A DNA stretch of 64,000 bases, from contig QZCP01000158.1 in assembly GCA_003956705.1 (NCBI GenBank), forward strand, positions 7,765-71,764, read 5' to 3'. The notes under the pieces were generated by a model that had not been told where the DNA came from, did not search any database, and worked only from the letters and a program-made list of their open reading frames with translations. The stretch is from Brevipalpus yothersi. Taxonomy: Eukaryota; Arthropoda; Arachnida; Trombidiformes; Tenuipalpidae. This document shows, one piece after another, positions 41,780-52,980 of the stretch (position 1 is its first letter; each line of letters begins with the position of its first letter). A program made the position numbers and the translations under genes.

Positions 41780-42097
41780 TTTTTCTTCGATAATCTGTGG
41801 GGACAATTTTGACTGTGAGTGATAATGGATGTGTCATAATGAGACAAATTGTTCACACACTCATACGCTTAGATAATACAGGGGCCAGCTCAAATTCAGT
41901 TATCCAAAGCGCATTGAATCATATAATTACATTGAGTATCGAATTTTTCCTCTCTCATCTTTGCCAGATCAATCGGCTCATGTTCCCATGGCCATGGGGC
42001 TAGTGGTCATCATAGCCATCATCCATTCCATCCTCATCACACACATTCACTGGCTGGCAGTGGAAATAGCCAGAGGAGCTACAAGCAAATCAAGTAA
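39542..42097 (+). CDS. fz2: Frizzled receptor, fz2/FZD5/8 class
   Basis: Seven-pass plasma-membrane receptor for Wnt ligands. Exons: 39542-40223, 40353-41568 and 41968-42097 (675 residues in this model). A signal peptide (MMILSMLLISFL) precedes a Ser run. The cysteine-rich Wnt-binding domain spans about 48-160 with all ten Cys; CQGIGYNMTSMPNQF and FFLCSMYTPIC are diagnostic of the FZD5/8 class. An acidic DEDDDDEDDEPN linker and a His-rich stretch follow, then seven membrane segments and KTVDSW, the KTxxxW Dishevelled-binding motif, just after TM7, then a CCCC cluster. Exon 2 read straight through ends at 41620, but a strong donor AAG/GTATGT at 41568 joins in phase to 41968, giving a His/Ser-rich tail ending SYKQIK, like the SYPKQ/YHKQ tails of FZD8/FZD5. 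Upstream in-frame Mets exist at 39449 and 39527. Intron 1 contains a C10 run. Confidence 0.9.
41712..41783. repeat. Compound (CT)n(CTTT)n tract in frizzled intron 2
   Basis: CT units then CTTT units, within the intron 41569-41967, pyrimidine on the sense strand. Confidence 0.95.
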
Positions 42098-42107
42098 GTG
42101 AACACTT

Positions 42108-42172
42108 GTCCAGTAGTTTTTATCCAGATTTACATTATCGTTTTTGAAGCTTACTAACCGAATCATCTCAGG
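42108..42172 (+). CDS. Possible alternative last exon of frizzled (42108 is a coordinate slip guard: see evidence)
   Basis: The intended span is 42172-42208 on the plus strand. A GTAAGTG donor at 42094 and a TACTAAC branch-like sequence followed by CTCAG ending at 42171 would define a 78-nt intron. The 12 codons after it, ending at TAA 42206-42208, would replace the terminal K-stop by KNEWNIHVYIFA. Whether this intron is used is unknown; the simpler model stops at 42095-42097. Confidence 0.25.
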
Positions 42173-42208
42173 AATGAATGGAATATTCATGTATATATTT
42201 TTGCTTAA

Positions 42209-44556
42209 AGGATGAATTAGTTCCATCAAAGTTTTCATGATTCATGCCGAGACAGCATGTATAAGGCAACAAGTTTCGATCTTTTTTTCCCCCAGAAAAC
42301 TTAGAATACAAAGAGAAACAATATAAAACTCTTTCCTCGTGGACGTCTATTAATACATTTTCCATAGGTCTATGAACTTTCTAGCTTTGGAATTCAAACA
42401 AACACCTTGCTGTTTCTAGCATTGAATATTTTCACAAATAGCTATCGAAAATCGATCTCACCTTGGTGAGTTTAAGAAAATGTATTCTTACTTCTCTTAG
42501 GATCTAGAAAGTGAGAATGTCCACCTCCACGTGATCCAGATTCTATTTATTTTTGATTTTCTAAAAAAAGAATCTCAAGTCGATTTATGAATATTTTCCT
42601 ATCAAAAAGCTGGCTATTCTTAGGATCCACTTTATTCTGCTTGATTGAGTTTCTCTCTGGAATACTCTTGGTAATTCGAACATTCGAATATTCAAGATTT
42701 TTTCTGATCAAAAATCTTTTGGTGACAACTTTGTACCATATCTATCTCATACAGACGCATTTTGTGTCAATACCATGTGACTCAGCCTGCTGGTTCCTTG
42801 TAGACTTTTTTTTCATCTCCCTAAGTTGATCTCTATTCATTCATTTTTGATGAATAGTTGTGTAGTATATTTATATACTTTCTCCACACATAGAGTTGCA
42901 TACAATCTCTCTTCTCAATTCAGCTATTCAATTGGATTCCTTTTCGATTCTACCGATTATCCTAGCCCATGAGTGGCACACATACACAGTAGTGGCTGTA
43001 GTGTTGAACAATCCATGGGTCTTCTTTATCTTCTATGACAGTCCATCTAATAACTTTCTCTCTCCTCAAGTCCTTTCTGTCTCTCGATTCACATCCACTA
43101 TCACACACTCAATCCTCCGAATTCATTCAAGTACAGCAAATCTGTGTACATATGAGTGATTGGAGAGGAAAAAGTGCACGAAAAGTGTACGAGACCGATT
43201 CGAAACCAATATACTTGTGCTTTTCTCTCTCTCTCTCTTTCTCTCATTCATTTCTGGAGCCCTACTTCCATTCACAGAATATATATATATATTTATTCCT
43301 GATCCAATTCATCACGCCGTATAGATGTTTAGGGTAATCCATTATAGCATCACTTTTTCCCGCTCGTTTTCCTTTCCTTTTTCTCTTTGATACTCACATG
43401 TATATACACACACACACACACACTCACACACTCAAATTCACTCCTTCACACATAACTTTTCATGACAATGATTTGGTTGGAATTGAAAAATTTTCCTATC
43501 ATCAAGCTACAGGTATACAGAGTGAAAAATTTTAAGTCCCATGTGAGTGTAAATACATCACAGTATGGCTACTCTTCTTCTTTCCTCTTCCTTATTTCTT
43601 TTCATCTTTATGGTGAAATATCTCATCTTTTCTTTATCTTTTCTCTCTCACTCTTTCTTTTGTGCTCTCTTATTCGTTTTTTTTGCATAACCTTTTTAGC
43701 TGCTTATTTGAATAAGTATTGGATGATCTATGCTCACATCTTATGAAGCATACATATTCACGCTTACTTTCGATCTTCTACAATTGTCGATCGATAGACT
43801 ACACATACATACACACACACACACATACACACAAGGACTCTTCGGTCGATACCCTTGACTGCTTGTTGCTTCTTCCTCTTTACCGTTTGTATTCATTCGT
43901 CTCTCTATCTTCTTCCTTCGTGATGCATATGCGACTAATGCAATTCCTCTTTCTGTCTACTACAAGATTAAGCTCCATCGAATCGATATTTTCTCTTTCT
44001 CTCTCTCTTTCTCTTTTTCCTCCTCCTTCATGCTCTTTAAATGCGTTACCTCTTCTAATTTAGCTCAAAGCAAAAGCTTTATCTGTTTGTCAGCAGAGGC
44101 ATTCAACTCCTACTCTTCTCTCACCTCTCCCCCTTCAACCTGCCTTACTCACCTCACTCCCAATTCACTCTCCATCTCTCTATCTCTCTCTCCTCCACAG
44201 CTTCCGCATCCTTTTAACTTTTACTCTCCTCTTGATTCCTTTTGTTCTATCGACCCCAATGTGAGCTTTCATTTTGAATGAATTCAAGCTCAAAAATTCA
44301 GTATACAAAGCTTGTGGATGCAGTATACATGTGTGGCTTCGAAAATTTTCTGTACAACCTAACACACTTATTAGCACATATATTGAAAAATTCGATTCAA
44401 AAGCATTCTTGGATGGAATAAAACCATATTGTTGATGCTGCTTTGGCAAAAACTGTTGCAACTGAGTGTAAAGGGAATAGAAGAAAGTAGAAATGTATGA
44501 CAAAGTTTGTTCATTCTTCAGAAGATTATGAGAATTTTGAGCCCCGGAGGAGGACA

Positions 44557-44598
<42 letters not shown>

Positions 44599-45938
44599 TT
44601 ATGCGCCTATTTTCCCAATTTTTGTTTTTTCTACTTTCATCTGATATTCTTGTTGTTGTTGCCATCGTGATTCATGGTCCCTACCAGATCACATGCAAGA
44701 TTTTCGTGATATTCTCTAATTGAGCTAAAGCCGATTACTTTTTTTTTCTCTGCGTTCTATTAGCAATGGCCAAAAGATAATAGGGCGAACAAATCCATCT
44801 TATTGGTTCCGTTTTCATGTGATCTTGATGATCTGTAGATGCTTCACTTATTTCTTCTTATTCTCCTCTTCTTCTCGATGAAACTCACGTTATTCTTCAC
44901 AACATACACATACACACACTTACACAGCTTTGAGCTCTCTAAATATCACCACACAGCTTCCATAACATTATATTTATAGGGCTCATGTAATACTTTTACT
45001 ATTCTTCTTAGTCGGAACTGGGTTCTATTATCTTTTGATACTTTTGATGTAGCGTTCAAATTTCTTTTTCTCCTCTTAAGTTTCATTTGCTTGTCATTCT
45101 TTACTCATATTTCTCCAGAGACAGAGGAAAAGTGGGAGAGATAGAGATAGAGAGGGCATATAGTTACTAAGGAATTGAGCAAAGTAAAAGTAATCATTCC
45201 AATGGCAATCAGTAAAATGAACTCTATTCATCTTGTTATGAGCCTTCTTTTAAAAGCTTACCAAGATGTAATCATTTTTTCTTACTTCATCGATTTTTAT
45301 CAATCGAATTGATACTTTTTTTCTCATCTATTTTATTCCATATGTTCCTCTGCTTTTCGGTGATCTCTATTCCCAAGATCTAACTATCATTAGTTCAAGA
45401 TCCTAACTTGTCTGGATTGTGGAAGATATAGAGAGTGAAAAATTTCCGTTACTTTCTGATATGATTCACAGAATCGATACTTTTTTGTTGTCCACAAATT
45501 TAAATGATCATTGTGATATTTTTTCGCATTTTAAATAACATTTTATTCTTATTTTTTCTTTCAACAATTGTTCTCTCTAGCTACATTGCTCAAGTACAAT
45601 CGAATGCTTGTCGAAAAATTTCCCTATCACACGTTTAATTTCACTTGAAATGGTACCAGAGGATGGTAACAAGAAAAGTTTCGAAAATTATCATGACCAA
45701 TTCATGATGTGAAGGCAAAGTGAAACAAGACTACTGACAAAGCGTCCATCTTCATCTTCTCATTTCTTTTAATACAAGAAACACATACATATCAGCGAGT
45801 CATGAAAGCTCAATGAAAGTTATCACCTTCAACTATAACACAAAACTCAATTCTACTCATCATGTAATTATCTTTCAAACTTGAAAGCTTCATCACCAAA
45901 GAACTTTCCCAATACCAATGAGCTGAATGTTCTTCATC

Positions 45939-45991
<53 letters not shown>

Positions 45992-47967
45992 TCCTCTGAT
46001 GTAAAGTACAACAACAATACCACTTTGCTTGTACATCATCGTTATCTTACCTTCAGCCGTTTCACGCATCATCTTCATAAATATTTGCATGATTCTCTTT
46101 CCTATCCATATCAATTTCACTTCCTTTTACACACCATTGAGCTGAATTCCTCTTCTCCATTCTTGCCACCATCTTCATTTGTGATTCTTCAGAGCTTTCA
46201 AGAGGCTCTACTCTCTCTCCTTGTATCTTGAATTCAGCTACGGTAGAAGCATAAACACCTTCTCTATGTAAGACCGAAAGCGGAGAGCAAAGTACAGTAT
46301 TGTCTTCTTATACCTATGGAAAAGAACTGAGCCTAACTGTCAAGTCCATTCGATCAACATTCTCTTCATCCTATCTTCAATGTGAGGATGAAACTTCTCC
46401 TGGAAACCACTTACATGAGACCATTATCGAGCGATTCATGAGGTGTAAGAAATAACTGTTGAAATTTAACATGGGCTTACTGAGCGCCGAATGTTCTTGA
46501 ATTGTATACTTTTGGACTTCATTCTTACCCTTCAACAGCATAATGTTCAGGTCAAGTGCTCAAGAATGATGAAGTTTTTCCCCTAAAATGTTCCAATACA
46601 TATCACCCTGATAGCTACCATAAGAAGCTGGTGGAAAGAAAACATAAGCGGACCAAGTTACCATTGTCATTCGGAATATATTCCATATTGAATGTTTTAC
46701 ATATGAACACTTTTCTCAGATGGATATGGAAACTACCAGATATTTTCCATCGGAGAAATATATCAACTCAATTCCTGACCGGATTCAATGTCCACTAACA
46801 AGTTCAAAATATCATCATTTTCTAGTCTCAACGCCATGCCTGCATCCAATCGAATTTTGGATCCGCTTTGACTATAAATGAAACTTTTTCTCTAATTGAT
46901 AAACCGAATGTAATCTATACTTTGTTGATAGAATGTGTCTTTTTCTCCAAAATTTCACGAAAAACCACGTAGAATGAGCTTAAAATACCGATAAAATTCG
47001 GATTCAATTTTTTTTAACCCTCCCCATCATTAATCATTCATCAATATTTGGGTATTTTTTAGTTTTTTTCTGGGAACTAAAAGTTTTCCAGAATTTTTAA
47101 TTTCTTTTAAACACTGTGAACATCTTAAAAACATGATATCATTTGTCTCCATGTTATCATTTTGTTTCAGATCAATTTCGATCTGTTGGTAGAGGACCAC
47201 CTAAATCACACACTTTATTCTCCATTGTCACCATCGAGAAATGATAGATCATTCCTATTCATTACGACTGGAAACTCTATCTTCCTCCTTTTCTTCACCG
47301 AAAATTTTTTCTTATATTTGTCATACATTTTTTTATTTTTTGTCATTCCATCCTACTCGAGATGATACTCCAGCTAAGATGAGGAATTTTTCCCATTAAT
47401 TTGAAAACAAATTTTCAGAGTATAAAACTCGAAAAAACAGCGCCAAAACAGGGTAAATTAATCAACTCTTTGTCTGTATCTTGTTGATTTGGTCAGTAAC
47501 TGTTCATCAAATAAAATGTAATATTGCTACTAAATGTAATTGCTACTTTTTTTCCCTTACTTTCGACCATCAAGTATAAAATTTTTCGATAAAAAGAAGA
47601 TAAGTAATTCTGATTTTCTGAACTGTGTGATCATCACTCATCATCCAGGGATCCAACTCTGATCAAAAAATTCTCTCTTGACCTAAAAAATCTTCTGCTA
47701 ATGATGCAACTCAAATTGGAACCAAATCAGCTCAAACTGAATTAATAGGAAAACTTTTCAATAATCAATAATCGATGAACTTTCAACCAAAAAAAGTTTT
47801 TCTCATCAAAAATTTTTCTACTATACAGATATGAGTCTTGATATCTGATAGAATAGCCGCTCAAATATAAACACAACATGCTTATTCACGTGTTTCGAAA
47901 AGTTGATTTAATTTTTTCACGATAATGATTTGATTGTTGTTGTTGATTAAATAGACGCTCTACTGAC
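42209..47967. other. Intergenic region between frizzled and PRORP
   Basis: No gene supported. The first part is likely frizzled 3' UTR. CT-rich tracts lie near 43223-43245, 44561-44590 and 45945-45987, CA repeats near 43407-43425 and 43808-43835, and the remainder is AT-rich. Open frames here are under 165 codons, dominated by Ser/Leu from CT repeats, and show no conserved motif. Confidence 0.45.
45945..45987. repeat. (CT)n tract
   Basis: CT run of about 42 nt. Confidence 0.95.
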
Positions 47968-49602
47968 ATGTTGACTCGAAAGTATTGTTCGATTGTGTGT
48001 AAACTAGTGTGTCCAAGTGTGACGATACCATGTCGAATGATGAGTGCGGTGCGACTTTCGGAAACCTACTTGGACCCGAAGCGTAAGCGAATGCAAAAGG
48101 AAAAACTTATCAATTTATCTAGTCAATTGGTTGATTGGGTTAAGAAGGAGCCATCAGAGCCTAATTGGTATGAATTGAAGGAAAGATATATCAAAGAGAA
48201 TCCAACATTTTTCAATAAATACAATTTTGAAGTACAATTTATGCAATTTCTAACTCACACCGAGGAAAGCGACCAGAAGGTGATCAATTCATTTGCATCG
48301 TACATTGAACAATTGTTGTCCGAAAAGCCGAACAAAGTGATACTGGCCCATTATCTGGTGTTTTTATTGGAAAATTGTAAATCAATTGATATGGTCAAAA
48401 CTCGCCGGCTGATGGAAGAGGTGACAAAGGATGAAAAATTTTGCCGATATCCAGCGGTTGGAAATGCATGGATTGCATTTGCGGTGTTGTCTCGTGAAAA
48501 TTGTGTTGATGCGGTCAAGTTTTGTAAAAATTATGAATCAAATGCATGGAATTGGGGCAAATTGGCAAGAGTTTGCTTTAAGTATGGTCTTCTCGACGAA
48601 GGTTTTGATCTTTTCATGAACAAAGTGCCTGAAATCAGTGCCGAAGTTGCCAGAGAATTGTTGGAAACCTTTGAGAACCGTCCTGAAGAGATCAAGCGAC
48701 TGGTCAATCTGCTTCATCAAAAGCAATTCTATTTTCCTTCCGAATTTAACCATACAGTAGGCGATTTTTTGAAAAATTCGGGCATGAAACCGATTAAAGT
48801 TACCGTAGACTATAAGACTGGACAGTGTAATAATTGTCACAGTGTGTTGGAGACTTTTGATGAGCAAGAGTGTGCAATTCTTCGGGACCACTTGAGGGAT
48901 AAAGTTTTAATTCCAGATGGTAATGTGTACATCAAAACTACACCTCGAGAGATTCAACTTTTCAATGAGATGCTGGAAAGGCGTAAAGATAGACCTTTCG
49001 ATTTGGTTATCGATGCCTTAAATTGTTCATACTGGGCATCTGAGCGTCAATTGGTCACTGATCCAGGAACAAATCGTATTATACCTACAAATTTAGGTCT
49101 CAAGGAAAGTTTACATGAAATATTAGAAAAGGGTAAAATTTTTCACCGGTTCCACAGTATTCTGGTTGTGGGTCGTAAGCATATGACCAATTGGAAATCT
49201 ATTGATCTATTCAAAGAAAGACCTAGTCAAGTGGAAATATTTTTACTCGACAATGCTTCCGATGATGATGTTTTCATGCTATACGCAGCACTACAAAATC
49301 CACAAACCAGACTTATATCACAAGATTATATGCGTCAACATGCAACCATGTTGGAACCAGAGATACAGCGATTATTTCAAAAATGGAAACGATGTCGTAT
49401 GATACGAATGAAATACAAGAAAGATACTCGACTCTTCTATCCCCAAGGTGTAGACTATGTATGTCAAATCAATGATCATCATTTACATATTCCAATTAAT
49501 ATTAGTGAAGCTATTGATAAAGATGAAATATTTATGATAAGATGGTGGTGTGCCGCTTTACCATCAAGCGAATCATCACCCCAACAAACATCCAACACTT
49601 AG
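47968..49602 (+). CDS. PRORP: Protein-only RNase P catalytic subunit, mitochondrial (PRORP/MRPP3)
   Basis: Metal-dependent endonuclease that removes 5' leaders from mitochondrial tRNA precursors, working in animals with MRPP1 and MRPP2. One uninterrupted exon of 544 residues, near the usual family length. The N-terminus is basic, Cys-rich and non-acidic, as expected for mitochondrial import. A helical PPR-like region spans about 60-280. The NYN nuclease domain has acidic residues at FDLVIDALN (Asp349), DNASDDD (Asp432/433) and SQDYMRQH (Asp453), matching the metal-binding set known in human PRORP. The zinc clamp is present: CNNC (Cys287, Cys290), HHLHIP (His507) and WWC (Cys528). LFQKWKRCR resembles the family's LFQKWQ. 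No intron is seen. Met24 and Met25 are alternative starts, but these would shorten the targeting sequence. Confidence 0.93.
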   Translation: MLTRKYCSIVCKLVCPSVTIPCRMMSAVRLSETYLDPKRKRMQKEKLINLSSQLVDWVKKEPSEPNWYELKERYIKENPTFFNKYNFEVQFMQFLTHTEESDQKVINSFASYIEQLLSEKPNKVILAHYLVFLLENCKSIDMVKTRRLMEEVTKDEKFCRYPAVGNAWIAFAVLSRENCVDAVKFCKNYESNAWNWGKLARVCFKYGLLDEGFDLFMNKVPEISAEVARELLETFENRPEEIKRLVNLLHQKQFYFPSEFNHTVGDFLKNSGMKPIKVTVDYKTGQCNNCHSVLETFDEQECAILRDHLRDKVLIPDGNVYIKTTPREIQLFNEMLERRKDRPFDLVIDALNCSYWASERQLVTDPGTNRIIPTNLGLKESLHEILEKGKIFHRFHSILVVGRKHMTNWKSIDLFKERPSQVEIFLLDNASDDDVFMLYAALQNPQTRLISQDYMRQHATMLEPEIQRLFQKWKRCRMIRMKYKKDTRLFYPQGVDYVCQINDHHLHIPINISEAIDKDEIFMIRWWCAALPSSESSPQQTSNT

Positions 49603-49843
49603 CATAATCACTTGAAACAAAGCTCACCAAAATCATCATGAGCCTTTCCTTTTCTTAGCAATTAAAATAATCATCTTTTCATCAACCTTACCAATTAATT
49701 GATTTTGATATTCATTTCATTCACATCCATTCTCAACGCTCATAAGCTTGACGAGTGAAAATTGTTTGAGAAAAGAATTTCAAAAAACCCGCCAATTTTG
49801 ATTCATACTGACCTCTGGCGGCCATAAATGTTGAACCAATCAA

Positions 49844-49849
49844 AATAAA
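49844..49849 (+). terminator. Polyadenylation signal AATAAA of PRORP
   Basis: AATAAA about 242 nt after the PRORP stop and before the next gene at 50180, followed by T-rich sequence. It is the first canonical hexamer I see downstream of the stop. Confidence 0.5.
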
Positions 49850-50179
49850 GTTTCAATTTTTCAAACTTTTTTCACGCAACTTTGATCAACAATAACAACA
49901 ACAATTAAGTTTAATCAATATTTTGGACATGTTTTGAATTGAGCCAAATTTCTAAGAAAATATTTGATTCAAGTTAATTTGATTGATGTGTTGATTGAAA
50001 ATTTTCGATAGTCACTCTCTAATCAACTGGTAAATCGATTTGGTGACCGGTATCTCAAGTGTGATCACGGTTTACGCGCTCAAATTATTGGAATTTTCAT
50101 TTGTTCAATTATAGCAACTTTTTGCTCTGCTTTTTTTAATCACCTTCATCATATTCGATTCTCAACGAATGTGTAAATC

Positions 50180-50809
50180 ATGTCTCCCAATGATGTAAAT
50201 GAAATTCAGGTAAGGTCAGATGGTTCGATTGAAAGATGGTGTATCCCTCTGTAATTCATCTTCCTACTTACCTCTTTTCACTTGTCGTTCTAGTCGAAGA
50301 AGATCATATCATGGATGACTGGTAAATTTTTGCAAGATTGTCAAACGAGCATCGAAAAGACAATTATCAGAGAATGCCGAGAGGTGTTTGAAGAACAAGT
50401 TGATAAAGTTCTGGATAGATACAAAAATTCGATTGACCCTAGTGTGAAGGCTCGCTATGATGAGATCAAAGGGAAATTGATTGAACAGCTTGAGCAAATT
50501 TGGCGGAGTAAACTATATAAAAGTTGTCTTCGAGAGAGTGTATTGCTTGATGGGAGAAAATTAGTTCGAAAAATGTTTCAATACGAAAGTGGATTGAATG
50601 GGGCTGCAGTGGTGGCCGAAGAAAGGCTCTCGATCATGGAGGCAAAGATTGGTGAAATCGACTGTCAACTGGAAAGTCTAAGGCGGTTAGAGATTGAGGA
50701 AAAATTTTCACACACATCGCTGATGGAAGAATACCAATCATACGAGAAAGAATATGATAAAGTTCAGAGTGAACTCAAAAATTTATTGAAAATTTTTACT
50801 TCTAACTGA
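50180..50809 (+). CDS. Small coiled-coil protein, possibly Nnf1/PMF1-like kinetochore subunit
   Basis: Two coding exons, 50180-50209 (MSPNDVNEIQ, donor CAG/GTAAGG) and 50294-50809 (acceptor TTCTAG), join in phase 0 across an 84-nt intron to give 181 residues. The protein is almost entirely predicted helix, charged, with heptad-like leucines from about 120 to 178, and no signal peptide or membrane segment. Its central part (FEEQVDKVLDRYK, then YDEIKGKLIEQLEQIW and a short leucine-containing LLDGRKLVRK stretch) has the spacing seen in the Nnf1 domain of PMF1, a subunit of the MIS12 kinetochore complex. That resemblance is from memory, weak, and family-level only. An unrelated coiled-coil protein is equally possible. 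It lies 578 bp after PRORP on the same strand and is convergent with Neto, ending 335 bp from the Neto stop. Confidence 0.75.
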
Positions 50810-51144
50810 AGTTTAAAAACTTAAATGACTGGGTTCGATCGGCGGAATATTCGCCAAATGTTTGTATTTGATTCGATTTCATTCCTCATCTTGAATATAT
50901 CATCATCGAATGTTTCCATTCATTTTGTCTGATCTCCTATGATTGCGGCAACCATTGATCAATGGGGGAAACATTCCTCCGATCATCAAGTTGCAGCGAG
51001 CATATTTATATATATATATTTATATATATTCAACCGAATGATTACAAATACATTAATTGTATTAATTTTTAATTTTTTTCGTCTTCTTTCCCCTTTTTTT
51101 GAATCATATTTCATCAATGTGAACCTGATATAATTGAGCAGATG

Positions 51145-52903
51145 TCAGCGAAGTACTACTACATCCGGTGCTGAGCGTGTCTCGATGAAACTTCTAGGCC
51201 GATTGGCAGTGTTAGAACTCATCTCGATTTTGGCTTCAGCCCGGTACCGTTGATGGCGTGCGGAAGAAGGCACTTTATCGTCCGAACCATCTTCCGTTTC
51301 AAGTGATGCCAATCTAGCAGCACTGGTCGGATGAGAGTTAGGATGAACACTATGATGGTAAGATGAGACTACAGAATGATGCGAAGGGCCAACAGATGCG
51401 GACCGATAATCTCCCGGATTAATAATTCTTGAGCTTCCGTGCTGTGCACAATCGGGATGATGGACTAGGCTTGGGATCGGATGATGATGCCCTTGATGAT
51501 GATTGTCCACTGAGGGGGGCGATTCTGGTGTGTCTAATTTGGTTACATTTAGAGGCAGTGTAGCAGACCGCGCCGATCGGACACCCCGTAAGTGGGACAT
51601 TGCAGGCGGAGGAGGTGGCGGAGGTATTGGAGATTCACTACCACTTCGATTATTGTCCGTATCATGAGAATGCTGTGGATGAAGTGGATGTTGACGGTAA
51701 AAGGGACACTCATTCGATATTGCATGATCTAGTGAACAATTTGGATGATGACCCAAATCGGGTGAATATTTATCGTGAAGTAAAGATGGGCCACCGTTAG
51801 GTTGCTTACGATAGACACCAAAATTCATATCGGGCACATAGCAGCCATTTTCATCTTCCTCCTGGCTACTCGGATCCATCATCAAATTAGTGCTTGATTT
51901 AACAAAATTTTTACCCACAACACTGTCCACTCCACGCGATCCATACTCATATCTCAACGGTGGACCGATACCGGTCATGGTGATGGCGTGATCAAGATCA
52001 CATTCAATAGAAGGCTCATTGGATCGACGCAATTTGTATTCCATTTCACGTTGTCGACGTTCCTTTATTTTGCCCCAACACGAGACAACAATTGATGCAC
52101 ACATTCCGATAACCAAACAGAAGAACAGTATCAGTATGATGATCATATGGTTTGAATCGAAAGATGTGAACGCATCGTCAGCTATTTGAATCCAATGCCA
52201 TTGTGAATTATGAAAAAGTTGCGAAATGATGGACGAGAAAGATGAGGAGAAAGAGAAGAAAAAAAAGATTAGATCACATTATCGTAAAATATTGAGGCAT
52301 CTTCTCTTTTTACCTTCTTCACATTCAGACTTATTTTCATCATAACGTAGTCTACAATTTGCTTCTCCATCACATTTTAAACTGGAATCGATGCACGTAG
52401 AATCTTCACAATAAAATTCGTCTGGAGTGCATTGCTCTGTGAATAGAACGAAAGAAGAGGTATATAACAAAGTTGAATCATGATGAAATTGGGTCAAAGG
52501 GTAGGGAATACAAATTTTTTGTGTGAACATATGTACGTGATATTATATACACATATATATATCATACCTGGAGGAGTAATTCGTCTGACTGCGGTGAAAG
52601 AAACGACGAATTCGAAAGTAATATTAACAGATGTATGCTGAATAAAAAGTCTTATGAAAGCCAAAGAGCTTTCCGCCTCTTTAGATTCTGCTGCCGTTCC
52701 ACAATATTTCATCACCGGCATTCGTTCTAAAGAATCGTAATATAGATAAATTCTATTTTCTTCACATTCATTTGGTTTGGCTAATTTATATTTGGTGAAA
52801 TTTGTTGACACCTAAAGAAAAGAAAAGAATAAGAAATGAATGTATGGTATGGTTGAGTATATGTGTTTGAATTAGTATCGATCGAGAGAAGAATCCTTTT
52901 AAA

Positions 52904-52980
<77 letters not shown>

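Noticed and set aside
42172..42208. Coordinate of the possible alternative frizzled last exon
   Set aside because: Not rejected as biology: the feature entry for this exon carries a wrong end value; the correct span is 42172-42208 on the plus strand.
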